Source: Toxorhynchites rutilus septentrionalis (lineage: Eukaryota; Arthropoda; Insecta; Diptera; Culicidae). From it: 64,000 nt of DNA. How positions within the stretch are numbered: the stretch's first letter is position 1; each line of letters starts with the position of its first letter. Where the stretch lies: the NCBI RefSeq assembly GCF_029784135.1, contig NC_073746.1, positions 180,855,788 to 180,919,787 of the forward strand. The letters run 5' to 3'. Under the pieces are notes generated by a model. It made no database searches. It was not told the DNA's origin and worked only from the letters and a program-made list of their open reading frames with translations. Below are positions 55,070 to 64,000 of the stretch, piece after piece. Position numbers and translations under genes: made by a program.

Positions 55070-55362
55070 ATTTGGTCACAGTGTTACATGGATAGAAAAC
55101 ATTAAAATAAACTCTTTCATATGAATGTAATTTTAAATTCCCAGAGGAACTGGCAGATTATTTTCAGTAACGATTAGATATTTCCACATTTTCCTCGATA
55201 CTGGAAGCCCACCAGTGGTTAATGCTAACTCGATAACCATCTGTTAATAGCACTTGATTGAAACATATTTGGTCACAGTGTTACATGGATAGAAAACATT
55301 CAAATAAACTCTTTCACATGAATGTATTTCTAAATTCCTAGAGGAACTGGCAGATTATTTTC
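55070..55362 (+). repeat. direct repeat of ~95 bp
   Basis: TTTGGTCACAGTGTTACATG begins two copies (55071 and 55268) that continue through GGATAGAAAACATT and AACTGGCAGATTATTTTC. They are separated by about 100 bp of unrelated sequence. A short (GT)n run follows at about 55400-55415. Confidence 0.85.
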
Positions 55363-55699
55363 CGGATATTTCTCGATCCAAACGGAAAGAATTCCGTGCG
55401 TGTATGTGTGTGTGTGTAGCGGCTGCTTCGAGATCTTCCCGGGGAACCGTTTGTAGCATCACTCTCCTCCTGATGGATTCCCTTCTGGCCTAAGGTGCAC
55501 AAACAGGCTCTTGGTGACACCGTTCATCCGCGCTTTCATGATAAATGAAGAGCTTCACCACAACAGCGACAACATGTTCCAATCGCTGTTCAATTAGAAC
55601 TGAGTGGATTTCCGAGCGGCGCTCGCTTATATACCGATTGGTGATTTCAATAGCCTATTTTGAAAGCAAATTTAAGACTATTGAAACAAGTTTTTGGAT

Positions 55700-55890
55700 C
55701 AGAAAGTAACAAGTATAGAACGCGTAGACATTTTATCTTTCGAATGAAGTGTTTATCATACCATTTCGTTCAGTTGTTTAGGAGCTATTAGCACTCAAAA
55801 TTTCGGTCTTCGGCGTAACGCTTTCGTTTTCGAAACTTTGATTTTACACCCCGGTATAGATATGAAAGACGTAGTCCTACGTCAAAACGT
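55700..55890. repeat. dispersed repeat ending in GACGTAGTCCTACGTC
   Basis: It is the better-preserved copy of the family at 40690-40880. A perfect 16-bp palindrome-like motif lies at 55867-55882. There is no coding content. Confidence 0.65.
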
Positions 55891-56134
55891 GGAGATTTAG
55901 GGGTTCAACTCACCAATATTGAACCAGATTTAGACAGATTGGTAGAAAATCACCAGGTTCATCACACTTTTTTATGTTTTTTATCTTTACTTTGCGATTT
56001 TTTTAAAATTAATTACCTACTTAAGTATTTGCAAGCAATTTGTTTTTGTGAATATTTTGTATTAATAATTGTTAATTACACTTGATATTTGTTGAATTTG
56101 AATTTCGTTGAGAAAATGATGTCAAGTTCTTTTT

Positions 56135-56396
56135 TTCTTGGATGGCACTAACGTTCCAGTGGAACCTTTGCCTTCTCAACGTAGTATTACTTGCGTCATT
56201 TTTATTAGTAGTACTTGGTTGAGATTTGTATGCCGAATAACACGTATTGAATGTACTCTGGAGTAGTAAGCTCTAGAATAAGCGTGCAAGCCGGAAGAAT
56301 TTTCTTTGACGAAAAATCTCCCGACCAGAACGGGAATCGAACCCGAACCCCCGGCATGATAGTGTGGGACGCTAACCACTCGGCCACGGGTGCACT
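56135..56396 (-). repeat. tRNA-derived SINE
   Basis: On the minus strand a tRNA-like head (56396-56325) carries an A-box-like TGGCCGAGTGGTT and a B box GGTTCGATTCC, the internal RNA polymerase III promoter. The body and a tail follow, with TTGAGAAGGCAAAGGTTCC, GTTAGTGCCATCCAAG and an A-rich end. The head cannot close a tRNA acceptor stem, so it is not a tRNA gene. The tail matches the relic at 256-320. Confidence 0.78.
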
Positions 56397-56814
56397 ATGA
56401 TGCCAAGTTACTTAACCCTTTATAAGGCCGTGGCAACTATATTGTCACCCACAAAAATATTGTTTCGCCGCACTTGGAATATGATTTAAATATTTTGTTT
56501 ACCCAAAAACTTCTAAAGGTTTCTGGCAATACTCCAATTTTATGAGGTAGCTAGAAATGAAGGATATTAATTTGCGGGTATTATGTAGAAATCCTCGATT
56601 TTAGAGCACCGACAGCAAATTCTGTTTAAATTCGTTGAAAATGCAACAAGTTGATAAGTTTTTCACTGTATTCGTATTTTCAATTTTCATGCAGTTTTTT
56701 CAATAAAATAAATGGTTTATTTGATGAAAAATTAAAATTTTCAATTTTGCAGTCTAAGTTTTTTTTCGCTGCATTCTTTGTAAGTCTAAGTTTTTTTTCG
56801 CTGCACTAGAAATA

Positions 56815-57583
56815 CAGTGGAACCTCGATCATCCGCGAGCGGATTATCTGCTAATGCGAGTTCCGTAGTAATTCTATAAACCTTCCCGAAATTTGTCAGT
56901 GAGTAGTAGAGTCTTGCTCTTTTGTTTTGGTCATGGATTTCACATTATCTGATAACTGATGTACACGATCTTTCAGATGGATAGTCAATAATTTCTGAAT
57001 TGATAAAACATAGTTTTCATGTTAAAATATCTTTTTTTCCTGGTTGCACTTATTTTTAGCCCTTCATTACATTATCCGCGATATTGGCGATTTAACGCAA
57101 AACGTAAACGATCGGTGAGACATCTGGATTTTGTTTTTGAACTAAGAAAATGATGCTAATGTAACCTGAAACTCAAAAAACAAATTACGTTTATTTTACT
57201 TCCGGGCTTTCCAAGGTAATTCTCACATGCAGGAATCGTGCATTTTTCTACTTGTGTTTGATTATGCTCTCGAATTTCCTTCTTTAATTCAACCATTGTC
57301 AACATTTTTATAGTTTTCACTACTGAAAGAGGTAAATAAATAACATGTTATATATAAAATTGCGCAGAATTAAATTTCTTACAAACTCATCGCAATCAAA
57401 TATTCTTTTATGATTATAACATTGTAATTTATGGAAAGAACTACAAACCTTCCATAAGCTCACATGGCAAAATTTAAAACCATCATCACTTTCACCGCAG
57501 CGCCGCCTAGGTGTAGATTTGTACGTTAGATCGCCAATTCGTTATACGCAGTGTAATAGCCGGACTATTTGGGGGTTCTACTG
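56815..57583. mobile_element. pogo-type MITE, copy 3
   Basis: Ends CAGTGGAACCTCGATCATCC and CAGTAGAACCCCCAAATAGT (read inward) are flanked by TA (56813-56814, 57584-57585). This 769-bp copy is longer than the two others and keeps more internal sequence, but it has no intact ORF. Confidence 0.8.
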
Positions 57584-57734
57584 TATTGTTTGAATTTTTG
57601 CATAACTAAAGGCGTAATTAAGTGAGCTTACAAGACAGCAACCAGCGAAGAGGATTGAGGTTAGCTTTGCTGCAGTGATCTATAACCATAAATCGTGTCC
57701 TCGTGTCCACCTCAATTAATCACATTGTCGAGCA

Positions 57735-58140
57735 ATTTTGCGATGATCTTCTATCAGCGATTTAATGGAAATAAAGCAGTAAATACGATTTTTTTTCAAT
57801 TTTACCCAAATGAGACCTAGAGGTTCTATTAACAAAAGATCCCCAAATATTGTTCTACAGTAATGTTCGAGTGGTGGAAAACGTCTGTTTTCTGCTCGAA
57901 TGATATGATTAATCGATGGTTTATTTCGCCATTTTATGAATTACATATAAATACTACATGAAGCTTCGACAGAAATTCTGTTTCTCAAGCATTGCAATGG
58001 GTAGAAAAATCATTTTGGATAAATGAAAGCCGATCTTCTTGAAATACAACGATTTTACAGGAAACAGTTTTCTTCCAGTTTTTTTAAAAGCAATCTTCCA
58101 GTTTTTTTGAAAAATATTATTGACAATGTTTTTGAGGTTG
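57735..58140 (+). repeat. segment related to hAT element right part (3390-3700)
   Basis: Shared strings in the same order include GATCTTCTATCA.CGATTT, AATACGA, CAAATATTGTT.TACAGTA, ACATATAAATACTACA, GATAAAT.A.AGCCG.TCTTCTT and CTTCCAGTTTTTT. It is a second copy of the family at 1026-3702, here without a recognisable end. Confidence 0.75.
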
Positions 58141-58559
58141 ATGGGCCGTGGCAACAATATTGCCACCAATTTTTTCAACAGTTTATTTTTTATCAAAGGT
58201 GTTCTTCCTCTTTTTTTTATAAATCGTTTATTTTTACAGGCTCAGTTACATTAGTTTAAAGGAGCCGAATTCTTAAATATATTTTTTAAAACTATACATA
58301 TACAATTTTCCTAACACTATGGTTAGTAAGGTGGAAAACCGATTACTCGCGGTTCGTGTTCTTCCTCTTGTAAGGATTATATTCTCTGAATTTGTATCGA
58401 TTCCTTGCCTAGTTTCCATGGCCTTATAAAGAGTTAATAAACAGCAAAGTTTTTCAATTGTTAAGTATTTCTTTTGTTTGGCTCTAGGCTATAGGGGTCT
58501 AAGGTATCACTTCATTCTGGAAAAGGGGTCTCTTGCACAAAACAGTTTGAGAACCCCTG

Positions 58560-58680
58560 CTCTAAACTAATCTTTCGAGATCACATAGCTTACGTCACTT
58601 CTAAAGCGTCCAGAATTAGTTTTCATTAGGGCAATTATGTTAAACCTGTTGATGTTTGTAATCAAATAAATAAATGCCTA
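58560..58680 (+). pseudogene. Jockey-like RT fragment, 3' side of hAT insertion
   Basis: After the duplicated CTCTAAAC the plus-strand frame reads LIFRDHIAYVTSKASRISF, continuing the block that ends DLGVVLDSK at 38599. Decay sets in within 60 bp. It proves the hAT boundaries. Confidence 0.78.
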
Positions 58681-58989
58681 CGGTATGTATAGTGGTAATA
58701 GTAGAACAAGTAAAAAATGTACCGAGCAGAATTGGTAGTTTTTCTAGATTTTACTCGCCGCTCACATTCTTCCACTATGCAACAAGTAACATTTTTTAGC
58801 ATGCAATTCGAACGTTAGCTCTCATGATTCACGACGACTTGAAGCATCCATGCGTTCTCTGCTGATACGCCTCACGTCTCACTTGCGTAAAGTAGCACTG
58901 ATTTTACGTTGGAATTAAAGATCCGGATTTTGGTGTGCTCACTGATCTGATTTGACATCTATGTCTTCCTCAGACTCGTAAACGCCGTC

Positions 58990-59391
58990 ATATGACGCGA
59001 CGCGAGACAAGACATAACACTTATGGTTCTTACTTATTAAACGGATTCAAAATTTACCTTTAATCGCGACCGGTTTCGGGAGCGAAGCTGCCCATCTACG
59101 GGACAATGTCTGACTGATCTCCCATGGGGATGTTGTAAAGGCGATGTGACGTAGGGTGGAAGGCAGCTTGTTTTGGTTAGAATCGCTTGTTATGAAACGA
59201 TCCGTGCATGTTGGTTTGCGGTAGATTCGACTACGCAATTCATACGTAGACAACAAGTAATCAGTCGGACGTTGTCCCGTAGATGGGCAGCTTCGCACAC
59301 GAAACCGGTCGACATTAAAGGTAAATTTTTCATCCGTTTAATAAGTAAGAACCATAAGTGTTACACCTTGTTTCGCGTCGCGTCTTATGAG
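58990..59391. repeat. fold-back with Penelope-like fragment
   Basis: Arms of about 128 bp (58990-59118 and 59260-59391) are inverted copies of each other, through ACACTTATGGTTCTTACTTA and AAGCTGCCCATCTACGGGAC. The minus-strand frame across the centre contains RIYRKPTCTDRFITSDSNQ, which resembles the YRKPT.TDRY..... block of Penelope-like reverse transcriptases. Penelope copies often carry inverted or direct terminal repeats. Identification rests on this one motif. Confidence 0.45.
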
Positions 59392-59419
59392 TGTCGTGAA
59401 GTTCTTACGTTACACACAA

Positions 59420-60335
59420 ATTCAAAATAATAAGTCGGAAAGGCAGCCCACGGTTCAGTTCACGGTCGATAGCTCCCATCATGATCGCGTCGATGACGAT
59501 GAGGAATAGTAGTGGTGAAAGTAAACAGCCTTGCCTAAGCCGCTTCCCGGATTGGGTCAAACAAGACCCCGTTGTGCAAGATTCGGCACGCAAAGGCCTC
59601 GAACTGCGCTGATAATAGGTTGACTAGTTTATCTGGAACTTCCTTGCGTCTCAGGGCGCTCCAGAGGTTAATGTTGTTGGGGTGATCGAAAGATTTCTCA
59701 TACTCGATGAACACCAGATAAAGGTACGACTCATGGAATTCATTAATCTGCTCGACAATGACCAGCTCTAAATCACGCCTGCTGCCGTCGGTGTATCGCA
59801 TCTATCTTCTCCTTGACGCGGTTCTCCCCTCCTGGTTCTTTGTCGCTCTATCTCGACTTAGGTGTCCCTTCCATCACTTATCTTGTTCGATGTGTCCTCC
59901 GAGATCTATCCTTTCCTCCGGATGTGCAGTTCATCCAGGTTTTTCTCGCTGGTTGCGATGAAGGCATTCTTGTCGGCTTTCCATTGGCCCTCGACGCTGC
60001 CACCAACAGGAACATCATCGGCTCAGGTCCCAAGTTGATCCACAAAGTACCTTTTCACTCCAGGATCTTCTAATCGGCGTGTATTGATTCGACAACCGAG
60101 CTTTTCTTCCTTCCATTGAACTCGCGCTACGCGTAGGTGGATTTCTTCGATAAAAAGATGGAGGTCGGAAGCGTTGTTGGCACTGCACGTTCCGCACGTC
60201 AAGAAGGCCCCATCTATACATTCGAATGATGCAGATTCGGTCGATTTTGTTCTCAGTGTAACCGTCACTTGAGACCCACGTAACTTTGTGTGCCGGTCAA
60301 TGGGAAAAGAGCGTGCCCCCAAACACCATGTCGTT
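59420..60335 (-). pseudogene. non-LTR endonuclease-RT fragment (RTE-like)
   Basis: The minus strand, in several frames, gives an endonuclease tail (SLLDVRN-like block, SDLHLFIEEIHLRVARVQW, INTRRLEDPGVKRYFVDQL). After a deletion of much of the linker comes an RT piece (VEQINEFHES, YLVFIEYEKSFDHPNNINLW, LLSAQFEAFACRILHNG, LRQGCLLSPLLFLIVIDAIM). This resembles RTE-like elements but differs from the copy at 43660-53815. It lacks the YADD region and is interrupted by stops. Confidence 0.72.
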
Positions 60336-60572
60336 GTGTGATGTACTGTCAAATGACAGTTCTGATTCTAGAATCAGATCAGAAAGAGACGAAAACCTTG
60401 TTATAAATATAAGTGTCTCCCTTGGAGAAAGGTTTCATGCAATAAAACATTGAAATGAGTCGGCACACTAGTTTCGACCTCGATCCTACAAACACCTTTT
60501 TACTGTGAAACATCTGAATCCGATTAGCCCCTCTTTAACTATTTTCCCGTATTTGTTTCAGTGGACATAACA
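60336..60572 (+). repeat. probable LTR of the decayed gypsy element
   Basis: It ends ...CATAACA just before the primer site. It contains a TATA-like TTATAAATATAAG (about 60399) and a polyadenylation signal AATAAA (about 60441). The left limit is a guess (TGTGATGTACTG), since the partner LTR is outside the window. Confidence 0.5.
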
Positions 60573-60736
60573 GTTTGGCGACGACTGGATAATTTTTTTT
60601 TCGCGTGTAAAACGTGTTAGTAGTTCTGAAAGTTCTGAAAAGATTTCGGTTATTGTTTAAGAGGTCATCCCAAAAACGAATCTGTGTTAACTATTGTCGG
60701 TTTAAGAATAAGAGAGTTTTTCTTCTAATTTATATA

Positions 60737-62029
60737 AAGGGTGTGTCACATCAAATTGCATCACGGAAAAAACGCTGTAGAAATTCGCCCAGTAGACCGA
60801 TCCTTTTGAAAATTTTAGACAGTAAAATAAAAACTATTAAACAACTTTTGGCATTTTCTTTTTATTCATACTTCGAGCTCAAGCCCGTATGCTCGCACCT
60901 TCCTCTTTACCCCGTCCATAAGGTTCTGTACAACGTCAGGTTGTAGTTTTTTTTTAACAGAAATCCATTTTCTCTTGAAGTCCGCCTCCGATTTGACAAC
61001 TTTTGGGTTCTTCCGGAGGGCCTGCTTCATAAACGCCCAATATTTCTCTATTGGGCGAAGCTCCGGCGCGTTGGGCGGGTTCATTTCCTTTGGCACGAAG
61101 GTGACCCCGTTGGCATCGTACCACTCCAACACGTCCTTTGAATAGTGGCACGAAGCGAGATCCGGCCAGAAGATGGTCGGGCCCTCGTGCTGCTTCAATA
61201 GTGGTAGTAAGCGCTTCTGTAGGCACTCCTTAAGGTAAACCTGCCCGTTTACCGTGCTGGTCATCACGAAGGGGGCGCTCCGCTTTCCGCAAGAGCAGAT
61301 CGCTTGCCACACCATGTACTTTTTGGCAAACTTGGATAGTTTCTGCTTGCGAATCTCCTCCGGAATGCTGAATTTGTCCTCTGCGGAGAAGAACAACAGG
61401 CCCGGCAGCTGACGAAAGTCCGCTTTGACGTAGGTTTCGTCGTCCATCACCAGGCAATGCGGCTTCGTCAGCATTTCGGTGTACACCTACCGGGCTCGCG
61501 TCTTTCCCACCATGTTTTGCCTTTCGTCGCGGTTAGGAGCCTTCTGGACCTTGTATGAACGCAGGCCCTCCCGCTGCTTGGTCCGCTGGACGAATGAACT
61601 TGACAAATTCAGTTTATTGGCGACATCCCGGACCGAACTTCTCGGATCACGTCTAAACTGCTTAACTACGCGCTTGTGATCTTTTTCACTGACGGAGCAT
61701 CCATTTTTACCGTTCTTCACCTTCCGGTCGATGGTTAGCTTCTCGAAGTATCATTTTAGTACTCTGCTGACCGTGGATTAGACGATTCCCAGCATCTTAC
61801 CGATGTCCCGATGTGACAACTCCGGATTCTCGAAATGAGTGCACAGGATTAATTCACGACGCTCTTTTTCATTCGACGACATTTTTCCAAATTTACGAAA
61901 AATTGACAGTGAAGCATGGCCAACGTGATCTATACACTCTTATCTGATTATAAGCCTGAAGATATAATTCCTAAAACTTAAATTTCTACAGCGTTTTTTA
62001 CGTGATGCAATTTGATGTGACACACCCTT
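60737..62029 (-). mobile_element. DD37E (ITmD37E-type) transposon
   Basis: Inverted ends AAGGGTGTGTCACATCAAAT extend to about 48 bp with one mismatch noted. TA lies outside both (60735-60736, 62030-62031). The 1.29-kb element contains one transposase gene on the minus strand and sits in the leader of the gypsy element. Confidence 0.93.
60866..61882 (-). pseudogene. DD37E transposase with three nonsense codons
   Basis: The frame from the ATG at 61882 (MSSNEKERRELILCTHFENP) runs 338 codons in one frame to 60866, the full length of this family. The N-terminal half holds helix-turn-helix motifs. The catalytic residues are Asp in MDDETYVKADF, Asp in FWPDLASCHYSKDV and Glu in ELRPIEKYWAFM, with 37 residues between the last two. 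Three in-frame stops break it: TAA at 61780-61778, TGA at 61753-61751 and TAG at 61489-61487. There is no frameshift. The DD37E family was described from mosquitoes, supporting the host inference. Confidence 0.93.
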
Positions 62030-62364
62030 TAGTTAAAAGGTGCGTCGTACAATATGTGAGTTGAAAGAGACCATGTACCAAACAGAATCAGTTCCATCCG
62101 TTTTGACGAAGCGATATTCTGGAGCTAGTGATCCGATCTGTGGACGATAGCAAGCAAGTCAAGGAAGTTTGGTGGTGAGGTCTTCAATAAAAACAAACTG
62201 CTGCGGTGATAAGCTCACATTTTTCGTAGCTGATGATCCGATTGGTGAGCAGCGAACATTTCGGATAAGTCGATTTTCACTATTCTCGTTTCACTTGTGT
62301 GCTAACTTGAATTTAATCAGCTTTTACGGTGAACTAGTGCTTTTTAGATGCTTTGCCATTTGAT

Positions 62365-62890
62365 ATGGCCAATGTGAATGTAACAGCCACTATTGAACCC
62401 TATCGTAAGGGTATACCTTTTGGCGAATGGGTCGAAAGATTTGAATTTTATTTCACCTTGAACGATGTTGTCGATGAGGCTAAAAGAACATATTTTGAAA
62501 CCCTCAGTGGTAATATTTCACGAGTTAAAGTTACTCTTCCCAACTAGAAATTTGGTTACGGTGTCTTACGATGATATGATCGGCAGGTTACGGACCAAGT
62601 TAGATATAACTGAATCTAACCTGATCCAAATATTAAAATTCAACAATCGCATGCAACAACCGGATGAATCAGTCGAAGACTTTGTTCTGTCGGTCAAACT
62701 ACAGGCAGTGTTCTGCTCTTTTGGCGATTTCAAAGATCTCGCTATTAGAGATCGTATTTTTGCGGGGGTGCGTGGAAAATCCCTCCGAGGAAGATTATTA
62801 AATGAGGAAAACCTTACTCTTGCCATAGCAGAAAAAATTATTGCAACCAGGGAGCTAGCCAGTAAAAATGAAAAAAAATTTGAATAGTAA
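62365..62890 (+). pseudogene. gypsy gag, frameshifted
   Basis: Starting at the ATG at 62365 (MANVNVTATIEPYRKG), the frame encodes FGEWVERFEFYFTLNDV, then shifts near 62510. The second frame carries VSYDDMIGRLRTKLDITESN, FNNRMQQPDESVEDFVLSVK and RDRIFAGVRGKSLRGRLL, the capsid C-terminal region of Ty3/gypsy gag. Confidence 0.8.
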
Positions 62891-63165
62891 TAACAAAGAC
62901 CAATATGGTCAAATAGTATCAATGCAACAAGCCTCCCTAAAGATAGGATCAGCTATGAATAAATTGATGGCAGTTTGTAACGCAGTTAATGCAAACAACG
63001 AAAGGGAACATTTAAATTTGCCTCGGGTTCCTCTTAAGGAATGATTGGGTTACAAGCCATATGACCGGAAACTCGACAACACTGTTAGATCAAGAGGACA
63101 AAGCTGGAGGGAGACGGAATTTCGACCTGGTGAGTGGTGACAGAAGCAGAGCTATGCGGACGAGA

Positions 63166-63700
63166 TTTACCACTTTTGCGGGATGAAGGGACACGTGAAG
63201 CGCAAGTGCTTCAAGTTAAAAGACATGAGGAGCGAGGAGCAGTTAATCTGGTGAGCCAGTATCAGTCGGGACCAAGTGACGATCACAGCATCTCAGATTT
63301 ACTAAGCCGTATGCGGACGGAGGACTCAGACAGCGATAATGAAGATACAGGTGAATAACTATGCATGATGGTTTCTTCCATTTACATGATAAGCGATCCA
63401 TGTCTAATTGAATTAATTGTTGAGGGTAAAATTCTCAAGATGGAAGTTGACTGTGGGTCATCCGTATCGGTTATTGGTAAAAATCAATATTTTTCGAATG
63501 AATGAACCATTAAGTGAATGTACTAAACAACTGATGGTAGTTAATGGACAAAAACTAAAAATTGTAGGTGAAGCACAAATGCTGGTTAAATACAATGGAA
63601 TTGAAGCAAAATTGCAATTATTGGTGCTGAATAGTGATCATGATTTTATTCCCTTATTCGGCAGAACATAGTTGGATGTGTTTTTCGTTGATTGGAGACA
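63166..63700 (+). pseudogene. gypsy CCHC knuckle and protease remnants
   Basis: A knuckle near 63175-63215 reads YHFCGMKGHVKRKCF; the first Cys is replaced by Tyr. After stops, a protease block near 63437 reads MEVDCGSSVSVIGKN, with DCG in place of the catalytic DTG/DSG. It is followed by VKYNGIEAKLQLLVLNSDHD and the flap-to-end region FIPLFGRT. Both substitutions would abolish function. Confidence 0.7.
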
Positions 63701-63868
63701 TTTTTTCACAAACTCTCTGACGATCAACAATATGATTGAACAAAATGTACCGCACAGATTGAAGGAAAAAGTTATAAGTTACTTGAATAAATTAGAGAAG
63801 GAAAAAGGGATCACACCTGTTAAGACCAGCTTCTCCGGTAGTAATAGTGATTGAAAAAATAGCAAAAT

Positions 63869-64000
63869 AAGGTTAGTGATAGATTGTAGGGTATATATCA
63901 ACAAAGCACAGGACTTGTTTTCTAGTTTGGCTGGATGCCAAGTTTTTTGTGCTCTAGATTTAGAAGGAGCATATACTCAATTGTCCTTGTCTGAGCGATC
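63869..64000 (+). pseudogene. gypsy RT start, cut by window end
   Basis: The frame RLVIDCRVYINKAQDLFSSL followed by ALDLEGAYTQLSLSE matches the first RT motifs of Ty3/gypsy (VVDYR.LN and LDL..GY.QI). The rest lies beyond the window. Confidence 0.75.

Larger units (their letters stand above)
56416..58433. mobile_element. piggyBac-type non-autonomous element
   Basis: CCCTTTATAAGGCCGTGG (56416) and CTCTTTATAAGGCCATGG (58433, read inward) are flanked by TTAA on both sides (56412-56415, 58434-58437). TTAA is the diagnostic piggyBac target. An inner echo GGCCGTGGCAACAATATTGCCAC lies near 58145. The 2-kb element includes a pogo MITE and a segment related to the hAT repeat at 3390-3700. No transposase is seen. 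Confidence 0.68.
38600..58559. mobile_element. hAT element expanded to 20 kb by nested insertions
   Basis: The ends are CAGGGTTTCTCAAAGTGG (38600) and CAGGGGTTCTCAAACTG (58559, read inward). They are flanked by a perfect 8-bp duplication CTCTAAAC (38592-38599, 58560-58567). The Jockey-like RT frame that it interrupts continues correctly after the right duplication. The interior is filled by at least eight other elements: mariner, three pogo MITEs, Harbinger-type, pogo with RTE and gypsy inside, SINE and piggyBac-type. No hAT transposase remains visible, so it may have been non-autonomous. Confidence 0.85.
60336..64000 (+). mobile_element. decayed gypsy element, 5' part
   Basis: An LTR-like segment is followed by a primer-site-like TTGGCGACGACTGG (60575-60588), a leader split by a DD37E element (60737-62029), gag, a knuckle, protease and the start of RT. 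The element runs off the window end. Gag, the knuckle, protease and RT lie in the order of Ty3/gypsy elements with a CCHC gag. Frameshifts and stops make it inactive. Confidence 0.78.

Noticed and set aside
55338..55660. Histone-gene-like promoter or pseudogene
   Set aside because: A TATATA motif and a weak resemblance to histone-like codons were not supported when the frames were read.
56325..56396. tRNA gene on the minus strand
   Set aside because: A- and B-box-like motifs are present, but the ends cannot pair as an acceptor stem and a SINE body and tail follow directly.

Overview
This window reads as heterochromatin-like or intergenic DNA from a mosquito, most likely a culicine (Aedes or Culex type). 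The inference rests on its transposon set: a DD37E (ITmD37E-type) element, a CR1-clade retrotransposon with a PHD-finger ORF1, pogo elements with a pipsqueak-type DNA-binding domain, BEL and gypsy retrotransposons, tRNA-derived SINEs, and several A+T-rich short repeat families. Almost everything that can be identified is mobile DNA. Only one candidate host gene is visible, a possible secreted protein on the minus strand at 35498-36302, and it carries an in-frame stop.

Layout. (1) 1026-3702 is a non-autonomous hAT element split by a mariner. (2) 3880-4600 is a DD37E transposase relic. (3) 4913-12510 is a decayed hAT element with a well-preserved CR1 retrotransposon (5499-10079) inside its transposase gene and a 443-bp tandem duplication in its probable intron. 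(4) 13161-14358 is a Tc1-like element, followed by a minisatellite at 15104. (5) 17832-23880 is an unusual element with GGGCCTGATCA ends and a 3-bp duplication; it contains a full pogo element (18119-21042). (6) 24390-32201 is a Harbinger-type MITE split by an apparently intact BEL element (24757-32096, minus strand). (7) 32597-35330 holds a MITE with perfect 25-bp ends, an array of about eight ~143-bp repeats, a SINE and a mariner relic. (8) 38277-58680 is a deep nest. A Jockey-type reverse transcriptase fragment is interrupted by a hAT element (38600-58559, 8-bp duplication CTCTAAAC). That hAT contains a mariner, pogo MITEs, a Harbinger-type element, a piggyBac-type element and another pogo element. 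The last pogo contains an RTE-like retrotransposon, which in turn contains a young gypsy element (44514-53312) with equal-length LTRs. (9) 58990-64000 holds a fold-back with a Penelope-like fragment, another non-LTR fragment, and the 5' part of a decayed gypsy element into which a DD37E element (60737-62029) inserted.

The most striking signal is in the young gypsy element. Its gag-pol junction has a U_UUU_UUA slippery heptamer, an 8-nt spacer and a perfect 10-bp stem-loop, which is a textbook -1 frameshift signal. The same element has two small ORFs upstream of gag, one of which looks like a myristoylated single-pass membrane microprotein. The nesting gives a clear order of insertion: Jockey fragment, then hAT, then pogo, then RTE, then gypsy. 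Target sequences and reading frames resume across the inserts, which supports each boundary independently of any database.
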